Positions 25,397 to 34,433 of a stretch of DNA of 64,000 nucleotides are shown here, in pieces (the first letter of the stretch is position 1; each line of letters starts with the position of its first letter). The stretch is from Chondromyces crocatus (GTDB lineage Bacteria > Myxococcota_A > Polyangia > Polyangiales > Polyangiaceae): positions 3,052,001 through 3,116,000 of the forward strand of contig NZ_CP012159.1 in assembly GCF_001189295.1 (NCBI RefSeq). The letters run 5' to 3'. Made by a program: the position numbers and the translations under genes. Below the pieces are notes generated by a model. That model ran no database searches, had not been told where the DNA came from, and was given only the letters and a program-made list of their open reading frames with translations.

Positions 25397-27643
25397 TCAG
25401 TTGTAGGACGCCTGGGCCGTGTTCATCACGACCGCGCTGGACTTCGAGAGATCGAACGTGCTGGCGGCGATGGTGATCTCGTCGGGGGTGATGGTGATCA
25501 CGCTGCTGCCCACCGCGAGCTGCAAGCGCTCCGTCGCCTCCAGCACGATCACCGGCGCGCGGAGCGCGGCCACGCCGAGCGTCGTCCACGACGACGACGT
25601 CTTCGCGTGATCCCGGTACGCCCCACCCGTCGTGAGCATCACGGCGCCACCCACCGTCTCGATGTGGTTCTTCTTCACATCGACGACACGGCTCTTCTTC
25701 ACCAGCTCGATCTTGGCGCCCCCGATGGTCTGCACGCTGACCCAGCCATGCGACTCGGTGATCGCCGACGCGGTGGCGCGGATCATCGCCCCACCCACGA
25801 GGATGGAGGTCCGTTTCGCCGTGGAAGCGATGAGGCCGAGCGTGGTGTCGATCTGCGCCGCGCCCACCGTGAGGCGTCGGGTCTCGCCCACCTTGTCGGT
25901 GTGCTTCCCGCCCACATCGAGCGACCTCCGCCCCGCGATCGTGCTGGTCTCGTCTCCCGTGACGAGCTTCTCGGCGGAGCCGTCGACCTCGATGGTCTCG
26001 TCGTGACCGATGGTCACGCGCTGGTCCCGCTTCACCACATCCTCGTAATCCGCCTCGACGTAGAACTCGTGATCGTGGCCGATCGCGCGCGATGCGTCCC
26101 GCGACACCCGCTCGGCGCGATCGTTCTGCACGAGGAAGCGCATGTCCTTGGAGGCGTTGACGAACATCTCCTCTGCCCCCGCCTGGTCCTCGAAGTAGAT
26201 CTCGTTGAACGAACCCCCTCCGGGCGTCGTGGCGGTCTTGAAGACGACGCGCGTCTTGTTCGCTGGCAGCGGGTACGCGGGCGGATGCTCGGCATCGTGC
26301 AGACGGCTGAGCACCGAGGGCGCATCGATCTCCCCCTCCTCGTTGAACGTGGCCACGTTCCAGCCGATGCGCGGGAGCTGCATCGAGTCGGCCGTGCCCC
26401 GCTGGGCCACGCGCATCCATTTCCCGGCGTCCGCGTCGCGCTGGCCCTCCCGGTCCCAGTGGTGCTGCACCCGCACCTGTCCGGACGCATCCGGGTGGAT
26501 CTCGGCCCCCTGGGGACCGACCACCACGCCGAGCTGCAACCCCGCCTGCTTGCCCCGAGGCGTCACGCGCGGCAGGCGGAACGGCGCTGCGCTCGGGATG
26601 AGCTGGAAGCGGCACAGGAACGGCCGCTCGTCGGACGATGCACCAGCGGCACCACGACGTCGCTGGGTGACCGTGCACGACGACGACGCCACGAGGTATC
26701 GCCCGTCGAGGCGCGCCAGGGGATGCTCCGTGACCTCCACGATCATCCCCGGCACGAGCCGCACGCTGGTGGACGTCCCCCGCACGCCCCTGGCGCCGGC
26801 CGCCGCCGCCTCCGCCATGAACCGCGCGAGCCGCCCGCACCCGTCCGGCGATGCCGGCCCACCGCCCCCCGCCTCGTAGATCTCGCGCTCACCTCCACCG
26901 GCCGACCCCTGCACCTGGAGCCTCGGCTTCTCGGGGTTGAACGACCCCACCGTGAACTTCGACGCCGCCACCCGCACGCCCATGCCCAGCTCCAGGATGC
27001 TCTCCTCCGAGCGGCGCATGCCCGCGTCGAGCGCGAACGCGATCCGGGCCCCGCCAGCGAGCTCCGGCGCCCGCGACGAGTCGTCCCCGAACACCAGCAC
27101 GCTCTCACCGTCCGCGTGGTCGAACCACGCGTACATGCCCTCCTCTTCGAGCAGCCGCCGGACGAACGACCAGTCGTCCTCGCGGTACTGGGCGCAGTAC
27201 CCGTGCGCCGCGTACACCGCCGACAGCTCCCAGCGGGCCCGGACCTCGGCGCTCCGCCCGAAGCGCGGCGCCCCACCGAGCACGCGCTCGACGATCCCTT
27301 GCGCCGAGAGTTCCTGAAACACCCGGCACCCTCGCTGCAGCGTCAGCGCCCAGGCGGCGGGGCGCACCACGAGCGTGAGCCGTGCCGACCCGTGGTCGAA
27401 CGCGCGCTCCTCGGCCTCCGTGACGATCCCCGAGACGACCCGCTCCGCCCCGAACCCATCGCGCAGCCGCACCTTGGCCTCCGCGCCGATCAGGGCCTGC
27501 GGCTCGTGACCGATCGAGGCCACCGCGCACACCACCTCGTAACGAAACAGCTCGGAGATGGCCTCCGTGCCCGACAGCGAGACGACCTCGAAGGGCTCCC
27601 CGTCGACGTGCAGCGCTGCGTGCTCCTGATCCCCGACGCTCAT
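25397..27643 (-). CDS. vgrG: VgrG, T6SS spike protein
   Basis: 748 residues; an excellent AAGGAGGAG precedes ATG 27643, 10 bp after the previous stop. The standard VgrG layout is complete: N-terminal gp27-like domain (FRYEVVCAVASIGHEPQAL, YCAQYREDDWSFVRRLLEEEGMYAWF), OB-fold (GAEIHPDASGQVRVQHHWDREG), a GGGSFNEIYFEDQAGAEEMFVNAS hinge and a C-terminal beta-helix of short repeats (VTIGHDETIEVDGSAEKLVTGD). It ends shortly after the helix without an additional domain, so it is probably a structural spike subunit that can trimerise with the neighbouring VgrGs or carry a PAAR protein. Confidence 0.92.
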   Translation of the reverse strand: MSVGDQEHAALHVDGEPFEVVSLSGTEAISELFRYEVVCAVASIGHEPQALIGAEAKVRLRDGFGAERVVSGIVTEAEERAFDHGSARLTLVVRPAAWALTLQRGCRVFQELSAQGIVERVLGGAPRFGRSAEVRARWELSAVYAAHGYCAQYREDDWSFVRRLLEEEGMYAWFDHADGESVLVFGDDSSRAPELAGGARIAFALDAGMRRSEESILELGMGVRVAASKFTVGSFNPEKPRLQVQGSAGGGEREIYEAGGGGPASPDGCGRLARFMAEAAAAGARGVRGTSTSVRLVPGMIVEVTEHPLARLDGRYLVASSSCTVTQRRRGAAGASSDERPFLCRFQLIPSAAPFRLPRVTPRGKQAGLQLGVVVGPQGAEIHPDASGQVRVQHHWDREGQRDADAGKWMRVAQRGTADSMQLPRIGWNVATFNEEGEIDAPSVLSRLHDAEHPPAYPLPANKTRVVFKTATTPGGGSFNEIYFEDQAGAEEMFVNASKDMRFLVQNDRAERVSRDASRAIGHDHEFYVEADYEDVVKRDQRVTIGHDETIEVDGSAEKLVTGDETSTIAGRRSLDVGGKHTDKVGETRRLTVGAAQIDTTLGLIASTAKRTSILVGGAMIRATASAITESHGWVSVQTIGGAKIELVKKSRVVDVKKNHIETVGGAVMLTTGGAYRDHAKTSSSWTTLGVAALRAPVIVLEATERLQLAVGSSVITITPDEITIAASTFDLSKSSAVVMNTAQASYN

Positions 27644-27653
27644 CGCTCCTCCT

Positions 27654-30230
27654 TCACGTCGACAGGGTGTGGGTCTTGCCGGTCACGGTGACGCTCTCGT
27701 CCGACTTGATCTGGACCGCCCCGCGCATCTGGATGCCCGCCGGCGTGAGCTGGATGCCTGCGCCGGAAACATCGACATCGAGCAGTGCGTCCCCCACGAT
27801 CTCGATTTCTTTGGAGACGACGTGGACCTGCTTGCTCGACGTGAGATCGAGCGCGGCGCCCACCATCACCCGATTCGCGCGGGACGACACGGTCATGTCG
27901 CCGACCGACGACCGCACCACCGCACCGCCCACCGTGACCACGAGCTGCCCCTCGATGGACTCGGAGATTCCCTCGCTCAACGAGGTGGTCAGCTTCACCC
28001 CGCCCACCGTCTCCACGTACGCCTTCCCGGCCGTCGTCGTCATGTTCCCCACGCCCGCCGAGATGAACGCGCCCCCCACGGTGCGGCTCATCTTCTCCGA
28101 GGCCGTACGGCTGATCGAACCCACGAGGAACTGATCCGCCAGCTTCCCGAACGTCACCCCTTCCGACAGCCCACCGGTCAGCTTGCTGGCGATGCCGCTC
28201 GCCGACGGCACCATGCCCTGGATGCTCTTGGTGAGGCTCTCCTGGACTCCGCCGAGCGCCCCGCTCGCCGCTCCCCCGAGCACCGAGCCGGCCACGCCTC
28301 CCGGCGCCGTCGCGACCGACGGCAGACCGCCCGCGGCCTCGAAGCCATCCTTGGCCCCCTTCTGTGCGCCGCTCTTCGCCGCCGCCACGGCCTTCTTGCC
28401 GATCGCCTTCGGATCCGGGACGAGGCCCTTCGCGACCGACTTCCCCCGCGCGGCGAGATCCGGCATCTGGAACCCCCCCGAGAACGTCATGCGCACCGAC
28501 CCCACCGCCTCCGTCTCGTCCTTCGCCGTCGACACGGTGACGCTCCCGCCGACGTCGACCTTCTCCGAGCCCTCCACCTGCTTCGTCCGGTCTCCTTTGA
28601 CCTCGAGCCGCCGGTCTCCTCCGATCGCCTCCTTCGCGTCGTGCCCGATGACCACGCTCTGATCCCGCCCCACCGTGTGCGTCAGGTGCCGGCCCACCTC
28701 GCGCGTCTCGTCCCGACCGATCGTCTCGACCTTGTCGTGCTTGATCTCGGCCTCGTAGTCCCGCTCCGCCCGGACGGAGAACAGCATCGCGCCCGCCGTG
28801 TCGTCGAGCTTGATCTCGCTGAAGCCCCCTGTCGCCGGCGACGACGGCGTCTTGATGGTCATCGTGCTCTTGTTCGCCGGCTGCGCGTAGGCGGGCGGCA
28901 TCACCCCGTTCATGGCGCGCGCGATCCCCACCGGCCGATCCGGATCGCCGTCGATGTACGCGACCCGCATCTCCCAGCCGACACGCGCCAGCACCATCGA
29001 GGTCGCGCTCTCCTGGAGGAGCCGTATCCAGCGCGAATCCTGGTCGGTCCCCGACGCCTCGCGATCCCAGTGGAACTGCGCACGGAAGCGCCCGAAGCGA
29101 TCGGTGTGGATCTCGGCCCCCGCCGGCCCCCGGACGACGGCCGTGTGACACCCCTCGATGGTCGGACGCGGCGTCCCGGGATGAGGCCGGAACGGCGTCG
29201 CCGCGGGGAGGGCCCGGAACGTGTTCCCGTACTGGGCCTCCTCGTCCCCCTGCGCCCGAGGGAACGAGCCATCCCGCGCCGTGTGCTCCACGCCGACCAG
29301 GAAATACTCCCCCTCGAACGCCGCCCCACCCGCATCCCCGAACGCGAACCGACTCCCCGGCGTGAAGGTCGGCACATTGCCTGCGCCCTCCACGATGTGA
29401 GCGCGCACCTGGTGAGCCTCCAGCCGCAGCCGCGCGAGCCGCTCTCCTTCGGCCTGCGCCCGGAAACCAGCGGGGTACTCGTAGACCTCGAGCGACGGAT
29501 GCGAAGCTGCCGAGTCCGAGGTCAGCAGCGAGCGCTGCGGGTTCTTCCAGTCGAAGTCGCTCACCGTCACCCGCCCTGGAGCGAGCCGCGCGCCACGGCG
29601 GAACGCGAAGATTCCCAGTTCCCCCCGGCTGAGCGCCCCGTGCGCATCGAGAAGCTCGAAGTGGGAAGACCGCCCAGCGACCTTGTCCGCGGCGCTCGAA
29701 CGATCGGCGAGCACCATCACGCCCTCTTCATCGAAGGCGTAGTAGATGCCCTCGAACTCCAGCAGCCGCGAGACGAAGTCGAAGTCCGACTCCTCGTACT
29801 GCACACAGTACTCCCGCACGCGGGTCGGACTGCTCAGCTGCCAGACGTGAGCGACCTGATGCCTGGACAGCACCTCCGAGACGATCTGCTCGGCGGAGAG
29901 GCCACGGTATTTTCGCGTCGTGCGCGTGTGACGGAGCAGCCAGAGGTGGTCGTACAGATGCACCTCGTAGCGAAGCGTCCCCTCCTCGAACCGTGAGAAC
30001 TCGACGGCGCCCACCCGCAGCGTCCACCGCCGCTCGGCGCCGTCCCCGAGGCTGATGCGCAGCGAGGCCTCCCCCCCGAGCACCTCGTCGAAGGGAAGGT
30101 CTTCGTCCGTCGCGATCTCGACGACGGCGTGGGTGGACTCCGACAGAGCCTCCGAGACACGACACCCGACGGGGCGAACCCTCCCGTCGACGTCCAGGGC
30201 CAGCTCGATACCGACCTGCTCCTCGCTCAT
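27654..30230 (-). CDS. vgrG: VgrG, T6SS spike protein with a Gly/Ala-rich insert in the beta-helix
   Basis: 858 residues from ATG 30230, which overlaps the stop of the upstream DUF2169 gene (ATGA); in-frame codons upstream to 30629 are shadow. The VgrG core is clear: YCVQYEESDFDFVSRLLEFEGIYYAF, AEIHTDRFGRFRAQFHWDREA, GGFSEIKLDDTAGAMLFSVRAERDY. The beta-helix (VGRHLTHTVGRDQSVVIGHD and so on) is broken at residues ~589-700 by a Gly/Ala/Lys/Ser-rich segment (for example SVLGGAASGALGGVQ), after which helix-type repeats resume to the C-terminus. This insert is not part of the usual family architecture and could be a flexible or membrane-interacting loop (inference). First vgrG of the three in transcription order. 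Confidence 0.9.
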   Translation of the reverse strand: MSEEQVGIELALDVDGRVRPVGCRVSEALSESTHAVVEIATDEDLPFDEVLGGEASLRISLGDGAERRWTLRVGAVEFSRFEEGTLRYEVHLYDHLWLLRHTRTTRKYRGLSAEQIVSEVLSRHQVAHVWQLSSPTRVREYCVQYEESDFDFVSRLLEFEGIYYAFDEEGVMVLADRSSAADKVAGRSSHFELLDAHGALSRGELGIFAFRRGARLAPGRVTVSDFDWKNPQRSLLTSDSAASHPSLEVYEYPAGFRAQAEGERLARLRLEAHQVRAHIVEGAGNVPTFTPGSRFAFGDAGGAAFEGEYFLVGVEHTARDGSFPRAQGDEEAQYGNTFRALPAATPFRPHPGTPRPTIEGCHTAVVRGPAGAEIHTDRFGRFRAQFHWDREASGTDQDSRWIRLLQESATSMVLARVGWEMRVAYIDGDPDRPVGIARAMNGVMPPAYAQPANKSTMTIKTPSSPATGGFSEIKLDDTAGAMLFSVRAERDYEAEIKHDKVETIGRDETREVGRHLTHTVGRDQSVVIGHDAKEAIGGDRRLEVKGDRTKQVEGSEKVDVGGSVTVSTAKDETEAVGSVRMTFSGGFQMPDLAARGKSVAKGLVPDPKAIGKKAVAAAKSGAQKGAKDGFEAAGGLPSVATAPGGVAGSVLGGAASGALGGVQESLTKSIQGMVPSASGIASKLTGGLSEGVTFGKLADQFLVGSISRTASEKMSRTVGGAFISAGVGNMTTTAGKAYVETVGGVKLTTSLSEGISESIEGQLVVTVGGAVVRSSVGDMTVSSRANRVMVGAALDLTSSKQVHVVSKEIEIVGDALLDVDVSGAGIQLTPAGIQMRGAVQIKSDESVTVTGKTHTLST

Positions 30231-31363
30231 CCTGCCTCTCCTCTCCCCACGGCGCCCATCCCCGCAGCCCCCATCCCCGCAGCCCCCAGCGCTCGACTCC
30301 CCGCACCGCCCAGCCCGCCATCCTTCGCGACGAAGCCCCGGGGCGACGGCCAGTGACCCTCGACGATCACCCGCTCGATGGCCTGCACCTTCCGCGGCAC
30401 CGGGATGCTCGCCCGGAAGGTCAGCTCGACCCGCCCCTCGTCCGCATCGATGAGGAAGGTGTCGAGGTGCGTCGGACACGCGCTCGTGGCGCCCCGCACG
30501 ACGCACGAGAACACCGGGCTGAAGCGGGGCAGCCGGAAGCGCCACAGGCCCCCAGGGGTCGCGCCGACGATCTCGACGGGCTCGTCTCCCAGCAGCGGCA
30601 CCGCGCTCCAGAGCCCTGGCGGCGCGCAAGCGTAGAAGCGAGGATCACGGTCCACCGGAGGGAGCGGCGCGCGCTCCCGCTTCCAGGCATGATCATGCGT
30701 GCCGCCGAACAACGCACGCGGGTCCCAGTGGGCCGGGATCGGCCCGAAGCCTGCGGGCGCCGGCGTGCGTGACCCGAGCGACGGCTCCAGCTCCTCGATG
30801 GCCGGCGCTTCGGTCCCGACGAGCCCCCGACGGTCCCGCGCCACCCCCCTGCCGAGCGGATTCCGCCCCTCGATCAGCGGCCGACCCGGCCCGGACCGAT
30901 CCACCCCGCCGTAGCTGTGCTCGTAGATGAGCGGCGTCGCTTCGAGCCGACCGGCAGGGCCTGGCTCGATCCCGGTCGCCGTGGCGCAGTACACCCGCGG
31001 CCCATGGACGCGCGCCCGCTTCTGCAACGCGCCCTGCTTCGTCTCCACGCGCACCCCCACCTCGATCGCCGTCACCTGGCCACCCACGGGAGGCCGTGCC
31101 GTCCCGACGAGCAGCACATCCGTACCCGGCTTCTCGGGCACCCGATCGCTCGGAAACCGCACGCTCGACGCATACGGCGCACCATGAAAGACGTCTTCCA
31201 GGCGCACCCCCACCGGGGGCTCCGCGAGCTTCGCCTCACCCGTCGGACTCACCTCCCAGGTCAGCTTCGCGATCGCCGTGAGCACCAGGCCACCACGCCG
31301 GCCTTCCAGCACCTCGGCATGCACGGCCATGGGGGTGGTGTTGTCCACACGCCGGAAGCTCAT
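30227..31363 (-). CDS. DUF2169 protein, T6SS effector adaptor-like
   Basis: 378 residues. Both ends overlap neighbours by 4 bp, fixing it within the operon. It shows the compact canonical DUF2169 form: GLVLTAIAKLTWEVSPTGEA, SDRVPEKPGTDVLLVGTARPP, PLIYEHSYGGVDRSG, NPLGRGVA, PAHWDPRALFGGTHDHAWKRERAPLPPVDRDPRFY and HLDTFLIDADEGRVELTFRAS. Members are usually encoded between vgrG and PAAR-like effector genes and help load cargo. The tail ends in Gly/Ala repeats (AAGMGAAGMGAVG). Of the four DUF2169 genes in this operon, this is closest to the standard family in length and motifs. Confidence 0.9.
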   Translation of the reverse strand: MSFRRVDNTTPMAVHAEVLEGRRGGLVLTAIAKLTWEVSPTGEAKLAEPPVGVRLEDVFHGAPYASSVRFPSDRVPEKPGTDVLLVGTARPPVGGQVTAIEVGVRVETKQGALQKRARVHGPRVYCATATGIEPGPAGRLEATPLIYEHSYGGVDRSGPGRPLIEGRNPLGRGVARDRRGLVGTEAPAIEELEPSLGSRTPAPAGFGPIPAHWDPRALFGGTHDHAWKRERAPLPPVDRDPRFYACAPPGLWSAVPLLGDEPVEIVGATPGGLWRFRLPRFSPVFSCVVRGATSACPTHLDTFLIDADEGRVELTFRASIPVPRKVQAIERVIVEGHWPSPRGFVAKDGGLGGAGSRALGAAGMGAAGMGAVGRGEAG

Positions 31364-33267
31364 CGAGGCTCCTTGGCCACATCGAGCGACGCGAGCCGCC
31401 TGCGCAGCTCCGCCCCCAGCCGGAGCAACCGATCACTCTTCCCCTCCTGCGCCTCAGCGGAAAGCTCCCGGAGCAGACGGTCCGAGCTCACGCGGAACGA
31501 CAGCTCGTCCAGCGCGTGCCGCGAGAGCGCCTCCGCGATCGGTCGCCCCGCCCAGATGGCCGCCTGGATGTCCACGAACGCCTCGTCCGCGCCCGCCGAG
31601 CCTGGCGTGGCTCGCGCCTCGACGTCGCGTCCTGTCGGCCCTGGGGCCGTGGGTGAGGCGTCTGTGATTCGTGCCCCGACGTCACGTCCCGTCGGCTCCG
31701 GGGCCGTGTACGAGGCGTAGGCGCCTGCCATGGACGAGGTGTCTACCGAGGACGAGGCATCTGCCGCGGACGAGGTGCCCAGAGCGGGCGACGGCGCAGC
31801 CGACGGCCAGCTCGGGGCGACCGGAGCCAGCGCCCACCCGGGAGGCATCATCGCCGCAGGGGCCGGCGCGATGATGGACTGACCGAGCAAGGTGACGACC
31901 TCGTCATCCTCCTCGTCCTCGGCTTCTGCACCGCGCTCGGCGGGCTCTGCCCCGTGCTCGGCTGGCCCTGCTCCACGCTCGGCGGGCGTCGCCACCACCG
32001 GCCCCCCCTGGAGGGGCCGCACGATCTGGAACGGGAGCGTGCCCCGAGCCGATCGCAGCGGCGGCGCCTGCGTGGCCCCCGCCTCGGGACGGCGTGCGGC
32101 GACCCCGGGCCGCGCGGCCCCCTCGGCCGACGGGGGCGAGGACTGGCGGGGATCGCGCTCGGCCCACGCCGCCCCCTGGGCAGACGAAGCCGAAGACCGC
32201 AGCGGCGTCAGCGAGCCCGACGAAGGCGCCCCTGGATTGAAGGGCAGCGGCGCCGAGGAGGGGGTGAGCGCGGGCGCGCTGGTCGTGAGCACGTCGTGCT
32301 CGACCCGCCGCGCCTCGACGTCCTGTGGCGACATCGACGGCGCCCCACGGCCTCGTCGAGCGCGCGCGTGCTGGACGAGGTCCGCATAGCTCAGCGCTTC
32401 TCCTGCAGGCTGAGCGGCGACGACGACGCGCGCGACCTCGAGCGCGTGGGAGGTCATGATCCCCGTCACGCCGCGCCACGTGAGCATGGCCAGCGCCCGA
32501 TCGGTGTCGATGCAGAGCGTGTCGCAGCGCAGCGTGATCTCGGTCGGCTGCGTCCCCGCCCTGTCGAGCCGGAAGGCCCTGGGGCGCACCGCGGGCAGCC
32601 GCGTCTCCAGGAGGGGCAACCGAGGGTGGAGGTTCCGCAGGGAGAGCGGGACCCCCGGGTCGAGCCGCTCGACCTGCTGATCCAGCGGCGCTGCGTTGAA
32701 GAACCTCGGGTCGAAGCCACCTGGCGCCAGCGCCGGGGTGCCCTTCAGCTGGTACGCCCACCGGAGCCCCTCCTCCGAGAGCTGGAGCTGGAGCGCGCGC
32801 CTGCGTGGCGCGATGGGACCGAAGCCCGGAGCGCTGCCTGGCGTCCCCCCCTCTCCGACCCTCGTCGCGCGCTCGTGCCGGAGCGCGACCCGCGAGAACG
32901 GCGCCCCCCGAAAAGGCGCGCCTTGCCCCCATGCAAGCTCCCCCGTGAGCCGGAGCCCCTTGCTGAGCGCCCCGACGCCGAGCACCGCCGTGAGTTCGTC
33001 CACGGGCACGCCCCCGGGCGCGAACGCATGCCCCGAGAGAAAAACCTCCGCGCGCGGCTTGTACGGCACGAAGTCCGTGGGCACCCGCAGACTCGCCTGC
33101 GGATCGTCGTCCCAGTACGTGTCGTCCTGCATCCCCACCTGCACGTCGGACAGCACGCTCTCCTGGCCTGCCACGAGCGAGAACGTCGCCTTGACACCCA
33201 CGGTGAGGAGCCACTCTCCCGGCCGCGGACCCCAGACCAGGGTCGACGCGACGAAGGGACACTGCAT
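31360..33267 (-). CDS. DUF2169 protein with long disordered middle, first gene of the T6SS operon
   Basis: 635 residues from ATG 33267, chosen because MQCPFVASTLVWGPRPGEW matches the start of the other DUF2169 proteins here; GTG 33318 upstream adds residues without a ribosome site. The domain (1-300) shows LTVGVKATFSLVAGQESVL, VPTDFVPYKPRAEVFLSGHAFAPGG, DPRFFNAAPLDQQ and CDTLCIDTDRALAMLTWRGV. A Pro/Ser/Ala/Glu-rich stretch (~330-560) is probably disordered. A C-terminal helical module (FVDIQAAIWAGRPIAEALSRHALDELSF) resembles the corresponding part of the 14595-16136 product, so the two are likely paralogues flanking the operon. The promoter of the operon should lie in 33268-33464. Confidence 0.85.
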   Translation of the reverse strand: MQCPFVASTLVWGPRPGEWLLTVGVKATFSLVAGQESVLSDVQVGMQDDTYWDDDPQASLRVPTDFVPYKPRAEVFLSGHAFAPGGVPVDELTAVLGVGALSKGLRLTGELAWGQGAPFRGAPFSRVALRHERATRVGEGGTPGSAPGFGPIAPRRRALQLQLSEEGLRWAYQLKGTPALAPGGFDPRFFNAAPLDQQVERLDPGVPLSLRNLHPRLPLLETRLPAVRPRAFRLDRAGTQPTEITLRCDTLCIDTDRALAMLTWRGVTGIMTSHALEVARVVVAAQPAGEALSYADLVQHARARRGRGAPSMSPQDVEARRVEHDVLTTSAPALTPSSAPLPFNPGAPSSGSLTPLRSSASSAQGAAWAERDPRQSSPPSAEGAARPGVAARRPEAGATQAPPLRSARGTLPFQIVRPLQGGPVVATPAERGAGPAEHGAEPAERGAEAEDEEDDEVVTLLGQSIIAPAPAAMMPPGWALAPVAPSWPSAAPSPALGTSSAADASSSVDTSSMAGAYASYTAPEPTGRDVGARITDASPTAPGPTGRDVEARATPGSAGADEAFVDIQAAIWAGRPIAEALSRHALDELSFRVSSDRLLRELSAEAQEGKSDRLLRLGAELRRRLASLDVAKEPR

Positions 33268-33464
33268 CGTGACCGAAACCACGATCGTGAACGCTATCAC
33301 CCCTTCTTCGTTTTCCACGCCACAGAAAGCGGCGGAATTCTTGCTCTACATGATGCTGTCACGCGCCCTCCGACGGCAGCGCGGCGCCATGGAAACCCCC
33401 TGCCGTGCGCTTCGAAGGCCTCCATGGTGCGCGCCCCCTGACGACGCTACGCTCCGCGCCCCTC

Positions 33465-33908
33465 ATGCGGAGCAAGCCCGAGCAGATCCAGGCCATCCTC
33501 AGCAACCGACCAGGCCACTGGGCGCGCTCCCTGCTCGCCCCCGGCGCGCAGATGGCGGACGTCCAGTACACGGACTTCATCTCCGTCACCCCCGACGAGG
33601 TCGTCGCCCACGTCCTCACCCACGGCTTCGACCCCCGCGGCGTGTGGACACCGAACGACCCCCCTGGCCAGCGGGACGACAAGCACGCCCTCGAACCGAA
33701 GGGCGCGCAATGGATCACGTCGTTCACCGAGCGCGGCTCCCGCTTCGACGAGCACACCTTCGACCGCTACGAGGACGCCGTCCGCTACCTCGTCCTGCGC
33801 CTCGTCCGCAGCGCCTGGACGCTCTTGAACCACGCCTACTGGCACCGCCACCACCCCGAGCTGAAGCGACTCCCCGAATTCGGCACGCCGTGGCCTTCCG
33901 GGAGCTGA
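33465..33908 (+). CDS. Hypothetical protein divergent from the T6SS operon
   Basis: 147 residues from ATG 33465 (a longer form from GTG 33405 is possible; neither has a good ribosome site). It is soluble, rich in His/Arg/Trp, with no signal peptide: motifs PEQIQAILSNRPGHWARSLLAPG, VVAHVLTHGFDPRGVW, YLVLRLVRSAWTLLNHAYWHRHHPEL. I do not recognise the family. It is transcribed away from the T6SS operon and shares its upstream region, so co-regulation is possible but not shown. Confidence 0.6.
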   Translation: MRSKPEQIQAILSNRPGHWARSLLAPGAQMADVQYTDFISVTPDEVVAHVLTHGFDPRGVWTPNDPPGQRDDKHALEPKGAQWITSFTERGSRFDEHTFDRYEDAVRYLVLRLVRSAWTLLNHAYWHRHHPELKRLPEFGTPWPSGS

Positions 33909-34433
33909 GCCCTGCCGCCAGCGTCGAGTTCACTTCCCAGAGATTCTGCGCACCTCGTGATGCAGAGAATCGTCGTCCGAGTCCGCAATGCGGAGTGGAT
34001 TGCACCGGGAATTCAGAGCACGCATCGAGTGAGCGACGCTCGGTACGAAACGTAACGAGGTCTGGTCTTCTGTGCTGCAAGTCCTCGTAAAGATTGCCAT
34101 CCAAAGAAGTCCTCGCATCGTCTGTTACGTGTGGAGTGCGGCGGCGCCTCATTGACGTGAGCGACCGCGGTCGTTCACGAAGGCCAGAGAACTTCTGTGC
34201 CGGTCCGAGGTACGTCCGAGTCTGAGGAACGCCTCTTCGCTCTGGCGGCCTACCGTCGTGCGTGAATGCAGGAGCGTGGTGGAGGGCCGCGTTTCCATGC
34301 AGTCATTCAGGGGCGCGGCAGGTGGAACTGCATCCGCTCGAAAGAGGAGGCTTCCGACTTCGTGCATCGAGGCATGGGACGGGAGTCCTCCTGAACTACG
34401 GGTGTCGTGATGAACATGGAGAGGAGCAGGATC
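33909..34433. other. Intergenic region without a recognised gene
   Basis: About 525 bases, less GC-rich than the surroundings. An imperfect inverted repeat ATTCTGC...GCAGAGAAT (33945-33970) lies ~35 bp after the 33465-33908 gene and could act as a transcript end, though no T-tract follows. The promoter of the downstream lipoprotein gene must be here. Confidence 0.35.

Noticed and set aside
25383-26840. 486-codon N-terminal extension of the evolved vgrG
   Set aside because: It is the out-of-frame shadow of the preceding vgrG; MSNDRP at 25382 is the real VgrG start.
25607-27691. 694-codon plus-strand frame opposite a vgrG
   Set aside because: His/Arg/Pro-rich shadow of the vgrG on the other strand; no domain.
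30231-30629. 133-codon N-terminal extension of the first vgrG
   Set aside because: It overlaps the DUF2169 gene entirely and is Arg/Gly-rich shadow sequence; ATG 30230 with the ATGA overlap is the natural start.
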